A stretch of 43,903 bases of DNA from Burkholderia aenigmatica (GTDB lineage Bacteria > Pseudomonadota > Gammaproteobacteria > Burkholderiales > Burkholderiaceae): positions 1 through 43,903 of the forward strand of contig NZ_CABVQC010000075.1 in assembly GCF_902499175.1 (NCBI RefSeq), in the 5' to 3' direction. Both the position numbers and the translations under genes were made by a program. Below are positions 15,190 through 23,140 of this stretch, piece after piece (the stretch's first letter is position 1; each line of letters begins with the position of its first letter). Below the pieces are notes generated by a model, which did not search any database, was not told the DNA's origin, and was given only the letters and a program-made list of their open reading frames with translations.

Positions 15190-15450
15190 GGGGGCGAAGT
15201 GAAGTGCTGCCGTGTATTGCGGACGCGCGAGATCGCTGTCGGCTCGGCTCAACCGAGCGCGAGCGCGCGTGATTCACGCGCGGGGTACCCGATCGATGAC
15301 GTATTCGCCGGCTGCGATAGCAGCCTGTCGATATCCGGCCCGCCAGGATCGGCGCAACAGCCGATCCTGGCGGATGTCGTGCATGCCGCCAGCATCTCTC
15401 GCGACCGTTGCCCGCAGAACGGGCGAACCTTCAACGACGGAACGCGAGCA
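15190..15450. other. Gap between SDR and first aidA-like gene; two hairpins
   Basis: No gene is evident here. GGCTGC-GATA-GCAGCC forms a hairpin at 15310-15325. A 14-bp perfect stem (15340-15353 with 15360-15373, loop GCAACA) follows. Neither has a T-tract on either strand, so the larger may be a non-canonical terminator for the aidA-like gene ending at 15451. Confidence 0.5.
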
Positions 15451-16005
15451 TCAGGAGCACGTGACGAACCAGTCCCACCAGTAGTATCCGAACAGCTCCT
15501 GGGTACTTCTTTCCAGCGTATAGAGCCCGAAGCAGGCGCCAAGCGTTTCTATCCCGCTTTCTCTTGCCTTGGCGCCGATGCTGACGAACGTTTGCGGTTT
15601 CGTCAGCGGCGGCAGGCCGTCGCGCGTTTCGGGGTTCAGTTGTACGGCATTCACATCAAGGAAGTCCTGCGAAAACTGGTTGAAGACTTGCTGGCCGAAC
15701 AGGTGCGAAACCTGATAAATCAGCACCGAGTCTTCCGCGTTTTCATAGAGGGAAACGGCCCTGAGTGAAACCGTGTCGCCCGGATGCAGCGTCAGAACGG
15801 GGGCTGCCGGGTCATTTCCGATCGACGCGCCCCGCGCGCCGGTGTAAAGCAAGCGCACGGCGCGATGATCGATGGCGATCGGTAACTCGGGCTGCTTGCT
15901 CGGACGCGGGTACCTCTGCTTGATATATTCCGTGTCGATTACGGCCAGGACGTCGATTTGCTGCGCGGTCGTGTCGCGAGTGAGGCTTCCAAGATCGGCT
16001 GTCAT
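15451..16005 (-). CDS. AidA/PixA-family inclusion body protein, paralogue 1
   Basis: The 184-residue protein belongs to the AidA/PixA family. It shows the N-terminal block 'QIDVLAVIDTEYIKQRYP' with 'NP/RPS' after it, the middle 'VSLRAVSLYENAEDSVLIYQ', and the C-terminal 'GACFGLYTLER' ending in 'ELFGYYWWDWFV'. No signal peptide is visible. AidA of B. cenocepacia is quorum-sensing controlled and needed for slow killing of nematodes; PixA of Xenorhabdus forms cytoplasmic inclusions. The biochemical role is unknown. ATG 16003-16005 is preceded by GGAGCACCC. It lies 121 bp downstream of paralogue 2 on the same strand, with a terminator-like hairpin between. It is the most diverged of the three copies. 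Confidence 0.88.
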   Translation of the reverse strand: MTADLGSLTRDTTAQQIDVLAVIDTEYIKQRYPRPSKQPELPIAIDHRAVRLLYTGARGASIGNDPAAPVLTLHPGDTVSLRAVSLYENAEDSVLIYQVSHLFGQQVFNQFSQDFLDVNAVQLNPETRDGLPPLTKPQTFVSIGAKARESGIETLGACFGLYTLERSTQELFGYYWWDWFVTCS

Positions 16006-16034
16006 GTGGGTGCTCCATTCTGGTTTTATCGCGG

Positions 16035-16063
16035 AAAAGGGGCGGCACCCTCTAGGGCGCCGC
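16035..16063 (-). terminator. Terminator-like hairpin between two aidA-like genes
   Basis: On the minus strand, a 9-bp stem with one G-U pair (16055-16063 with 16042-16050, loop TAGA) is followed by CCC and TTTT (16035-16038). It could attenuate transcription from paralogue 2 into paralogue 1. Confidence 0.5.
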
Positions 16064-16126
16064 GCAAAACCTGCCGGCTTGAATCGCTCCCGTATGGCTT
16101 CGGAGCGAGTTGTCGGGGCGCTTGCC

Positions 16127-16681
16127 TCAAGCAGCGGAGGCTTGCCAGACCCAGAAGAAGTAGCCGAACAAGGCTTTCTTGTTTTGGCTGCGCGTATAAA
16201 GCGCAAAAGACGTTGCGAGGCGCTCGGATCCGGAGGATTTTGCGACGGATTCGAATGCCTGGAAGACCTGCGATTGCGCCGAGGTCGCGATGATGTCGGG
16301 CGTTTCGGCAGCACTCGCCGCGCCAGCCTGTTCGATGGTCACCGCGGCAAACGGACCGAACACCTGAGCGCCCGAGTATTGCTGGACGTGGTAAATCAGC
16401 GCGGCGTCTCCCGAATTGTCGGACAGCGACGTCCCCATCAGGGATACCTTGTCGCCAACATTCAATTTCAGGCTCAGATTACCGGTTCCTTCCGAACTGC
16501 TCACGCCGGGCGTGTGGCCGTTGAGCATGAACAACGCATTGCTGGCGATGCCAGTCGGGTTCTGCGCGTTCAGGCTCGGATTGGGATAGCTTCTCTTTAT
16601 GTAATTCGTGTCGATAGCTGCAAGAATTTGAATGAATTGAGCGGATTTTTCCAGATTGATGCCATTCGGATCGACTTTCAT
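16127..16681 (-). CDS. AidA/PixA-family inclusion body protein, paralogue 2
   Basis: The protein has 184 residues and the family blocks 'IQILAAIDTNYIKRSYPNPS' with 'PTGIASNALFMLNG', 'GDKVSLMGTSLSDNSGDAAL' with 'IYHVQQYSGAQVFGPF', and 'ATSFALYTRSQNKKALFGYF'. It lacks the C-terminal YWWD of the other copies, ending instead in FFWVWQASAA. ATG 16679-16681 is preceded by GGAGGCACTCC, a strong ribosome site; a longer in-frame start at 16705 is less likely. It is the first gene of the minus-strand aidA pair and is divergent from aidA (17044) across a 362-bp AT-rich control region. The function is unknown beyond the family link to inclusion bodies and nematode killing. Confidence 0.88.
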   Translation of the reverse strand: MKVDPNGINLEKSAQFIQILAAIDTNYIKRSYPNPSLNAQNPTGIASNALFMLNGHTPGVSSSEGTGNLSLKLNVGDKVSLMGTSLSDNSGDAALIYHVQQYSGAQVFGPFAAVTIEQAGAASAAETPDIIATSAQSQVFQAFESVAKSSGSERLATSFALYTRSQNKKALFGYFFWVWQASAA

Positions 16682-16845
16682 TGGAGTGCCTCCGTGGTGG
16701 GCCAATTGCCCGTTCGGTGCGCGTGGCGCATCGGCGATGCGCTTCGCCAGTATTGTTCATTTATATTCGCTTTAATACCTGTCAGGTTTGATGGGGGATT
16801 TATTTTAATGTAGGTTGATTTTTGTGGTCGGGATGGGTGATATTG

Positions 16846-16871
16846 CCGTGTAATCGATTGTAATTGATTTT
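16846..16871 (+). repeat. 26-bp direct repeat, copy 1
   Basis: It matches copy 2 (16929-16954) at 24 of 26 positions. It contains AATCGATTGTAATTGATT, an imperfect dyad with 14 of 18 symmetric bases, so it is a candidate regulator site. The two copies are 83 bp apart, close to eight helical turns. Confidence 0.75.
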
Positions 16872-16928
16872 TATGGATTTTCCCGGTCGGTATTTCAGGT
16901 TGCTGCATGTGATGAAAAATGCTCGTCA

Positions 16929-16954
16929 CCGCGTAATCGGTTGTAATTGATTTT
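16929..16954 (+). repeat. 26-bp direct repeat, copy 2
   Basis: It is the second copy of the element at 16846-16871, in the same orientation, with differences at two positions. Its dyad AATCGGTTGTAATTGATT is weaker (12 of 18). It lies about 90-115 bases upstream of the aidA start. Confidence 0.75.
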
Positions 16955-17043
16955 GGCGCTCAAAGGGAATGATATTGATCTTGACGCGCTAATGACGCGT
17001 CGTCGGATTCAAATTCATAACGCTTAGTGAATGGAGATTAACC

Positions 17044-17601
17044 ATGGCTACTGAAGTCACTCTTGCATCGAGCGCACAGGACATCAACATCATCGCGGTG
17101 ATCGATACGGAATGGGTCAAGAAGACGTATCCGAACCCGAGCCAGGATCAGACCAAGCCGACCGGCATCGCCCACAATGGCCAGTTCCTGATTTGCACCG
17201 GCGCGCGTGGCATCAAGGGGCAGGGTACGGCCGACCTGGAAATCACCGCATACCCGGGTGACCGCGTCCAGTTTACCGGCGTGTCGATCTACGACAACTC
17301 CGACGATGCCGTGATCATCTACAACATCCCGCGCTATCAAGGCGATGAGGTATTCAATCCGTTCGTCTGCAACACGGTCGTCCGCAATGGCGCGGTGGAA
17401 CCCAACCCGGATTCGGGGACCCGCAATGGCCTCCCGCCGCTGAAGAAACAACTCACGTTCGCGACTTTCGACTCGTCGGTCCGGAAAAGCGGCACGGAAT
17501 ATTTCGGCGTTTGCTTCGCTCTTTACAAGCTCGTCGGCGGGCAAAACCAGGAACTGTTCGGCTACTACTGGTGGGATCCGAAGATCGTCGTTCCGGCCTG
17601 A
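17044..17601 (+). CDS. aidA: AidA (PixA-family inclusion body / nematocidal protein)
   Basis: The 185-residue protein has the full AidA pattern: 'INIIAVIDTEWVKKTYPNPS', 'TKPTGIAHNGQFLICTGARG', 'GDRVQFTGVSIYDNSDDAVI', 'FGVCFALYKL' and the C-terminal 'LFGYYWWDPKIVV'. It is the copy that best fits B. cenocepacia AidA as I remember it. No export signal is present. AidA there is strongly quorum-sensing dependent and contributes to nematode killing; its molecular action is unknown. ATG 17044 is preceded by TGGAGATTAACC. It is divergent from two paralogues and preceded by the repeat-bearing control region. Overlapping palindromes lie downstream at 17725-17758. Confidence 0.92.
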   Translation: MATEVTLASSAQDINIIAVIDTEWVKKTYPNPSQDQTKPTGIAHNGQFLICTGARGIKGQGTADLEITAYPGDRVQFTGVSIYDNSDDAVIIYNIPRYQGDEVFNPFVCNTVVRNGAVEPNPDSGTRNGLPPLKKQLTFATFDSSVRKSGTEYFGVCFALYKLVGGQNQELFGYYWWDPKIVVPA

Positions 17602-17724
17602 CCCGCTTCTGTCGGCTTCAGCTCCCGAGCAGGCGCAAACGCGTGCAAGCAGGGGCAGGACGCGCGCCGTTTCAGCGTAAGCGGGACATCCTCCGCCGCT
17701 CGTGTCGGAAGTCGGCGGGGCAGG

Positions 17725-17758
17725 ATCGTGCCCACGATCATTGTCGTGGGCACGACAA
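17725..17758. other. Two overlapping alternative hairpins downstream of aidA
   Basis: TCGTGCCCACGA (17726-17737) and TCGTGGGCACGA (17744-17755) are perfect complements, giving a 12-bp stem with a 6-base loop. Each half is also nearly self-complementary (ATCGTGCCCACGAT; TTGTCGTGGGCACGACAA), so two small hairpins are an alternative to one large one. No T-tract follows. Confidence 0.5.
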
Positions 17759-17856
17759 TTCAGCCAGGCGCCGCGCCGCGCCGGGCGAGCGCGGTTGCAC
17801 GGCGCCGCACAGTCTTGTACGGTGAGCGTTCGTCGTTCGAACCGGGAGCCCGCCGC

Positions 17857-18702
17857 GTGAGCCGTATTGCCAACCGATCCGCCGTACCGTCGCCGTTCTG
17901 GCGTGATGCCGCGTTGCCGTTCATCGAGGCGCGCACCGTCGACGACGGGCGCGCGATCTGCTACGCGAAGCACACGCACGACACGTTTTCGGTGGGCGCG
18001 ATCGTCGGCGGCACCAGCACCTACCTGAACGGCGCGACGAACGAACACGTCGGGCGCGGCGTGCTGGTGATCATCGATCCGGAACAGGTGCATGCGTGCA
18101 ATCCGTACGGCCCCGACGCGTGGGCATACCGGATGGTCTATGTCGACGTGCCGTGGCTCGCGCGGCTGCAGCACTCGCTCGGCCGAGATCCGAACAGCGA
18201 TTTTCACGGCTTTTCGCCGAAGTTGACCGAGCGGCACGACCTGTTCGCGCAATTTGGCGGTTTCTACCGCACGCTCGTCGCGCCCGGCATCGATCCGCTC
18301 GGCAAGGAGAGCGCGGCGGTCGAGTTCTTCACGGCGCTGCACGGCGCGCTCGATCGCGAGCTGCCCGACCCGCGCGCCGGGGACGACAACGCGAGGCTCG
18401 CACGCGCGGCCGACTACATCGCCGCGCATTGCCGTGAGGGCGTCACGCTCGATGCGATCTGCGCGGCGGCCGATTTGTCGCCGTCGTACCTGATCCGCGC
18501 GTTCAACGCGCGCTACGGGATGACGCCGCATGCGTTCCTGATCGATCGCCGCGTGCAGTACGGCCGCACGGAGCTGCGCCGCGGCCGGCCGATCGCCGAC
18601 GTCGCGCTCGACGCGGGCTTTGCCGACCAGGCGCATTTCCAGCGCGCGTTCCGGCGGATCGCGGCCGCGACACCCGGGCAATACCGCAGCGCGACGAACT
18701 GA
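17857..18702 (+). CDS. AraC-family transcriptional regulator
   Basis: The 281-residue protein has an N-terminal cupin-type AraC ligand-binding domain. It shows 'CYAKHTHDTFSVGAIVGGTS', then 'LVIIDPEQVHACNP'. The C-terminal domain has two HTH motifs: 'TLDAICAAADLSPSYLIRAF' and 'PIADVALDAGFADQAHFQRA' with 'TPGQYR' at the end. GTG 17857-17859 was chosen because CGGGAGC lies upstream and the protein then starts at the usual point; the frame is open to ATG 17728 but that stretch overlaps the hairpin region. It converges on a LysE exporter 52 bp away, a pairing often seen for amino-acid exporters and their regulators. Confidence 0.92.
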   Translation: MSRIANRSAVPSPFWRDAALPFIEARTVDDGRAICYAKHTHDTFSVGAIVGGTSTYLNGATNEHVGRGVLVIIDPEQVHACNPYGPDAWAYRMVYVDVPWLARLQHSLGRDPNSDFHGFSPKLTERHDLFAQFGGFYRTLVAPGIDPLGKESAAVEFFTALHGALDRELPDPRAGDDNARLARAADYIAAHCREGVTLDAICAAADLSPSYLIRAFNARYGMTPHAFLIDRRVQYGRTELRRGRPIADVALDAGFADQAHFQRAFRRIAAATPGQYRSATN

Positions 18703-18754
18703 ACGGCGGGCCACGCCGGCCGCTGGCCGCCGCCCGTTCCCGACACGCCCTGCG

Positions 18755-19342
18755 TCAGATGTCGAGCAGATAAAGCGCGCTGCCGGCCAGCAGCAGCGCC
18801 ATCAGCCGGTTGAACACGCGCATGCGCCGCGCGTTCGCGAGCCGGTGCTGCAGCGACGCGCCTGCATACCCCCAGCACGCGATCGACGCGAAGCAGATCA
18901 CGAGATACAGCGCGGCGAACTGCCAGACCAGCGCGCGGTCGCCGTCGGCCGCATACGCGCCCATCGCGGCCACGCACGCGAGCCATGCCTTCGGATTCAG
19001 CCACTGCAGCGCCGCGCCGGACGCGGCCGACGGGCCGGCCACGTCCGGGTCGGCCGACAGCCGGCCGTCATCGAGCGCGAGTCGCAGCGCCATATACAGC
19101 AGGAACGCGATGCCCGACCACTGCGTGGCGGTCGTCAGCACGGGCCAGCGCGCGAGCGCCTCGTGCAGCCCGAGGCCGATCAGCAGGAACAGCGCGACGA
19201 AGCCGAGCGTCGCGCCGGCCGCGTAGCGCAGGCTCGCGCCGAGGCCGTGGCGCGCGCCCGCACTGAGCGCGACGATGTTGACGGGGCCGGGGGTGATCGA
19301 CGAGGCGAGCGCGAACGCGGCCATCGAAACCAGCATGCTCAT
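18755..19342 (-). CDS. LysE/RhtB-family amino-acid exporter
   Basis: The 195-residue protein has six predicted membrane segments and the LysE N-terminal signature 'SSITPGPVNIVALSAGARHG'. The later segments include 'WLNPKAWLACVAAMGAY' and 'NRLMALLLAGSALYLL'. It would export an amino acid or analogue across the inner membrane. ATG 19340-19342 is preceded by GGAGATATCCA. It is convergent with the AraC-family gene, which may control it. Substrate specificity cannot be read from the sequence. Confidence 0.9.
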   Translation of the reverse strand: MSMLVSMAAFALASSITPGPVNIVALSAGARHGLGASLRYAAGATLGFVALFLLIGLGLHEALARWPVLTTATQWSGIAFLLYMALRLALDDGRLSADPDVAGPSAASGAALQWLNPKAWLACVAAMGAYAADGDRALVWQFAALYLVICFASIACWGYAGASLQHRLANARRMRVFNRLMALLLAGSALYLLDI

Positions 19343-19444
19343 TGGATATCTCCATGCGAAAGATCGAAAGTCGCATCGAGACTACGGGAGCCGCACCGGC
19401 CCGTATTGAAGAAAACTCCCCTCGGCGGCGGCGCGCGGCCGCCG

Positions 19445-20884
19445 TCAGTGCAGGGCGCGCGGCGCGTGCGCCGGCCGGGTATCGCGCAGGTCGGCCGGGC
19501 GCAGCGGGCCGCCGGCACAGGGTTGCGTCGAGACCGAGAACCCGAACGTGTTGATGCCGCCAGAACATGCGACGAATACGCTGCCGCCGTGCATCTCGGC
19601 GACGGCCTTGACGATCGACAGCCCGAGCCCGTGGTTCTCCTTGCTGTTCGCACGGGCTTCCTCGAGCCGGTAGAAGCGCTCGAACACGTGCGAGCGCCGG
19701 ACGGGGTCGATCGGCTCGCCGGGGTTCGCGACGGACATCTCGACGAGCGTGTCGCGCCGCACGATCGTCACGCTGACCGTCGCGCCCGGCGCCGAATGCT
19801 GGATCGCGTTGATCAGCAGGTTCGTCATCGCGCGGCGGAACAGCGACGGATCGACGGCCGCGCGCGCATCGCCGTGCAACTCGGCGCGCAACTGCGCCTC
19901 GTCGAGCGGGATTTCGAGGAAGTCGAGCATGCGCCGCACCTCGTCGGCGAGCGACACGTCCTTCAGGTCGGTCGCGCGTTCGCCGCGGTCGCTGCGCGAC
20001 AGGAACAGCATGTCGTTGATGATCACGCGCAGCCGCTCGAATTCCTCGAGGTTCGACTGCAGCGTCTGCTGCATCCGCTCGACCGTGCGGTCGCGGCTGG
20101 TCAGCGCGACCTGGGTCTGGCCGATCAGGATGCTGATCGGCGTGCGCAGCTCGTGCGCAACGTCCGCGTTGAATGCTTCGAGCCGCGCGTAGGTTTGCTG
20201 GATTCGGTCGAGCGCACCGTTGAACGAGGTGGCGAGGTCGCGCAGCTCGGCCGGCAGCGCGTCGGTCTGCAGCCGCTGGCGGCGGTTCGCGAGGCTGATC
20301 GCCGAGGCGTCCTGCGACAGCCGGTCGAGCGGCGCGAGCCCGAAGCGGGCGACCGCGCGGCTCAGCAGCAGCGCAATGATCGTCGCGATCGTGATCAGCC
20401 CGGCGAGTGTCCAGCCGAAGCGGCGCAGCATCCGCTGCGTGCGCTCGCACGAACTGGCGACGATCAGCTTCAGCGTCGGCCGCTCGCCGGCACCGGCCAC
20501 CGTGACGGTCTTCGTCATCACGTCGTAGGTGCTGTGATTCAGCGCGTAACGCTGGAATGCGCCGAACGGCGCGCCGACGGGCACGCCGTCGACGGGTGTG
20601 CCGAAGCGGAAGTCCGGATTCGGGCTGTCGACCTGGTAGCGCGTCGAGCCGTCGGGCGGTTCGAGGTCGGCAAGCTTTTCCTGCATGAGACGCCCGCGCT
20701 GGGGCGTGAGCGCATGCGACACGATCATCTCGGCGACCTTGGTGCGCGTGTCGAGCGTCGCGCGCAGTTCGGCGAACAACTGGCGTTTCATCATCACGAA
20801 CAGCCCGCAGCCCACCAGCGTGAAGACGAGCAGCGACACGATGCCGAACATCGCCGACAGCCGCCGGACGATCGAGCGTTTCAT
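19445..20884 (-). CDS. Sensor histidine kinase, heavy-metal/CusS-like class
   Basis: The 479-residue kinase has membrane segments at about 10-32 and 157-178 around a periplasmic sensor of about 120 residues. A HAMP linker follows, then the HisKA domain with H244 in 'ADVAHELRTPISIL'. The HATPase domain shows N-box 'MTNLLINAIQHS' and G-box 'NHGLGLSIVKA'. The periplasmic part has no obvious Cys/His metal cluster, so a metal signal is not evident. The start ATG overlaps the response-regulator stop (ATGA), showing translational coupling. It is the last gene of the five-gene RND operon and should phosphorylate its neighbour, which in turn likely controls the operon. Confidence 0.92.
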   Translation of the reverse strand: MKRSIVRRLSAMFGIVSLLVFTLVGCGLFVMMKRQLFAELRATLDTRTKVAEMIVSHALTPQRGRLMQEKLADLEPPDGSTRYQVDSPNPDFRFGTPVDGVPVGAPFGAFQRYALNHSTYDVMTKTVTVAGAGERPTLKLIVASSCERTQRMLRRFGWTLAGLITIATIIALLLSRAVARFGLAPLDRLSQDASAISLANRRQRLQTDALPAELRDLATSFNGALDRIQQTYARLEAFNADVAHELRTPISILIGQTQVALTSRDRTVERMQQTLQSNLEEFERLRVIINDMLFLSRSDRGERATDLKDVSLADEVRRMLDFLEIPLDEAQLRAELHGDARAAVDPSLFRRAMTNLLINAIQHSAPGATVSVTIVRRDTLVEMSVANPGEPIDPVRRSHVFERFYRLEEARANSKENHGLGLSIVKAVAEMHGGSVFVACSGGINTFGFSVSTQPCAGGPLRPADLRDTRPAHAPRALH

Positions 20885-21576
20885 GCGGGCCTCTCGCCGT
20901 CGCCGTCCTCGCGCGCTTCGAGCACGTAGCCCATGCCGCGGATCGTGTGCAGCAGCTTGTCCGCGAACGGGCCGTCAAGTTTCGCGCGCAGGCGCTTGAT
21001 GGCCGTCTCGACGACGTTCGCGTTGCTGTCGAAGTTCACGTCCCACACGAGTTCGGCGATGGTCGTCTTCGACAGCACTTCGCCGCTGCGCCGCGCGAGC
21101 ACGCCGAGCAGCTGGAATTCCTGCGCGGTCAGGTCGAGGCGCGTGCCGTCGCGGCTCGCGCGGCGGCCGATCAGGTCGACCCGCAGGTCGCCGATCGAGA
21201 TCAGCGTCGATTCCTGCACGCGCGCGCGGCGCGTCAGTGCGCGCAGCCGTTCGATCAGTTCAAGAAACGAGAACGGTTTCGTCAGGTAGTCGTCGGCGCC
21301 GCCGCGCAGCCCGCGCACGCGGTCGTCGACGCGGTCGCGCGCGGTCAGCATGATGACGGGCGTCTGCTTCTGGGCGCGCAACGCGCGCAGCACGCCGAAG
21401 CCGTCGAGCTTCGGCAGCATCACGTCGAGCACGACCACGTCGTAGTCGAATTCGACGGCTTTCCATGCGCCGTCTTCGCCGTCGAACGCGGTGTCGACGA
21501 CCCAGCCTTCTTCGGTCAGGCCGCTCTTCAGGTATTCGACGACTTTCGGTTCGTCTTCGACGATCAGGACTTTCAT
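20881..21576 (-). CDS. OmpR/CusR-like response regulator
   Basis: The 231-residue protein has a receiver domain with acidic E7/D8, phospho-acceptor D51 in 'VVVLDVMLPKLDG', T in 'IMLTARDRVDDR' and K in 'DYLTKPFSF'. A winged-helix OmpR output domain follows ('DLTAQEFQLLGVLARRSGEV', 'VVETAIKRLRAKLD', 'HTIRGMGYVL'). ATG 21574-21576 follows the outer-membrane factor gene after 28 bp. It overlaps the kinase gene by four bases. Its probable target is the operon promoter upstream of 27570. Confidence 0.94.
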   Translation of the reverse strand: MKVLIVEDEPKVVEYLKSGLTEEGWVVDTAFDGEDGAWKAVEFDYDVVVLDVMLPKLDGFGVLRALRAQKQTPVIMLTARDRVDDRVRGLRGGADDYLTKPFSFLELIERLRALTRRARVQESTLISIGDLRVDLIGRRASRDGTRLDLTAQEFQLLGVLARRSGEVLSKTTIAELVWDVNFDSNANVVETAIKRLRAKLDGPFADKLLHTIRGMGYVLEAREDGDGERPA

Positions 21577-21604
21577 GTTCGAATCCGTTGTCCGGGTAAT
21601 CCGG

Positions 21605-23140
21605 TTAAGGGCTCGGGTGCGCTGGTGCCGGAGCGGCCGGAGCCGCCGTGGCGACCTCGGCCGGCACGGGGCCGCCCGCAGCGTGGCCATCCCAGCCGCC
21701 GCCGAGCGCCTTCGCGAGAAACACGACGAGCGCCGCGCGCTGGCCCTGGATCTGCACGGCCTGCCGCTCGCTCGTCAGCAACTGCTGTTCGGCCGTCAGC
21801 ACGTCGATGAACGGCGTCAGGCCGCCCGCGTAGCGATCCTGCGCGAGCGACACGAGCTTGCGTGCGTCGTCGACGGCGGCGGACGCCTGCTGCGCCGCCT
21901 CGGCGAGCACCGACAATCCCGTGACCGCATTCTGCACCTCCTGGAACGCGGTGAGCACGGTCTGCCGGTAGCTGGCCTGCGCGGCGACGTAGCCGGCCTG
22001 CGCGAAATCGACGCCGGCCTTCAGCTTGCCACCTTCGAACAGCGGCTGGCTGAGCGACCCGCCGACCGACCACAGCAACGCCGGCACGGTGAACAGGCCC
22101 GCGAAGCGCGTCGCGTCCCAGCCGATATCGGGCGACAGCATGATGCGCGGGAAATACGCGGCGCGCGCGACGCCGATCTGCGCATTCGCGGCGGCCATCG
22201 CGCGTTCGGCCGACGCGACATCGGGGCGCCGTTGCAGCACGTCGCTCGGCAGGCCGGTCGGCAGCGCCGGCGCGTTGATCGGCACGACGCGCGGCGCGAT
22301 CGAGAAGGTGGGGGCCGGCGAGCCGACCAGCGTCGCGATCGCGGTTTCGACCTGCACGCGCTGCTGGAGCAGCAACTGCGCCTGCGTGCGCGTCGCGTCG
22401 AGCTGCGCGCGCTGTTGCAGCAGATCGAGGCCCGATACCGCGCCGAGGTCGTGGCGTGCGCTCACGTAGTCGAGCGCCTTTTGTTGCAGGTCGATCGAGC
22501 GCTTGACGACGTCGATCTCGGTATCGAATTCGCGCAGCGCGAAATAGCTCGACGCGAGATCGGCGGTCAGCACCAGGCGCGCGTTCGCGAAATCGTCGCG
22601 GGCCTGCTCGGTGGTCGCCTGCGCCGATTCGACGCTGCGCCGCACGCGACCGAACAGGTCGAGTTCGTAGCTGACGCTCGCGCCGACCTGGATGTCGTTC
22701 TGCACGGTCGACGTGCTTTGCGTCGCGTAGTTGGTTTGCGGCCGGTCGGACGAGATCTTGAAGCGCTGGCCGCTCGCGTTCAGGCCGACGGCCGGATACT
22801 GCGCCGACGCGACCGACGCGAGCGTCGCCTTCGCCTGGTCGTAGCGAGCAGCGACCGCCTTCAGGTTCTGGTTGTTGCGCAGCGCGTCGGCTTCCAGCGC
22901 ATCGAGTTGCGGATCGCCGAACGCGGTCCACCATGCCGGGTCGAGCGGCGCGCGGGCCGGCGCGGCCGGATGCCAGTACGCATCGGCCGGATCGAGCCGC
23001 CACGCGGCAGGCGTGGCGACGTCGGGCCGCTTGTAATCGGGGCCGACCGTGCAGCCGGCGAGCGCGGCCGCGAGCGCAACGGCCGTGGCGACCGACGTGG
23101 CAGCGGCGGCGGGCCGCCGGCGGATGCGCATCGCGATCAC
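21605..23140 (-). CDS. RND efflux outer-membrane factor, NodT/OprM-like lipoprotein
   Basis: The 511-residue protein belongs to the TolC/OprM class. It has a lipoprotein signal ending in LAGC ('ALAAALAGCTVGPDYKRP') and the NodT hallmark 'GPDYKRP'. Two OEP repeats form the barrel and the periplasmic helical channel. The segments 'YELDLFGRVRRSVESA' and 'QRRPDVASAERAMAAANAQI' are characteristic. It forms the outer exit duct of the pump encoded upstream. The GTG at 23138-23140 overlaps the adaptor stop (GTGA); ATG 23131 is a second possible start. The Gly/Ala/Pro-rich C-terminal tail is unusual but common in Burkholderia members. Confidence 0.94.
   Translation of the reverse strand: MIAMRIRRRPAAAATSVATAVALAAALAGCTVGPDYKRPDVATPAAWRLDPADAYWHPAAPARAPLDPAWWTAFGDPQLDALEADALRNNQNLKAVAARYDQAKATLASVASAQYPAVGLNASGQRFKISSDRPQTNYATQSTSTVQNDIQVGASVSYELDLFGRVRRSVESAQATTEQARDDFANARLVLTADLASSYFALREFDTEIDVVKRSIDLQQKALDYVSARHDLGAVSGLDLLQQRAQLDATRTQAQLLLQQRVQVETAIATLVGSPAPTFSIAPRVVPINAPALPTGLPSDVLQRRPDVASAERAMAAANAQIGVARAAYFPRIMLSPDIGWDATRFAGLFTVPALLWSVGGSLSQPLFEGGKLKAGVDFAQAGYVAAQASYRQTVLTAFQEVQNAVTGLSVLAEAAQQASAAVDDARKLVSLAQDRYAGGLTPFIDVLTAEQQLLTSERQAVQIQGQRAALVVFLAKALGGGWDGHAAGGPVPAEVATAAPAAPAPAHPSP

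Larger units (their letters stand above)
16682..17043. promoter_or_regulatory. AT-rich divergent control region of the aidA genes
   Basis: This 362-bp gap is visibly richer in A/T than its surroundings. It holds a perfect 11-bp palindrome ACCTGTCAGGT (16777-16787) beside TATAAA on the minus strand, and two 26-bp near-identical direct repeats. Near aidA it has TGACGCG twice (16982 and 16993). AidA genes elsewhere are under CepR quorum control, but no convincing lux-type box of full length was found. Confidence 0.6.

Noticed and set aside
16777..16800. CepR lux-type box at ACCTGTCAGGT
   Set aside because: Only the left half looks like a cep box; the right half of a 20-bp dyad is missing. It was kept only as a palindrome.
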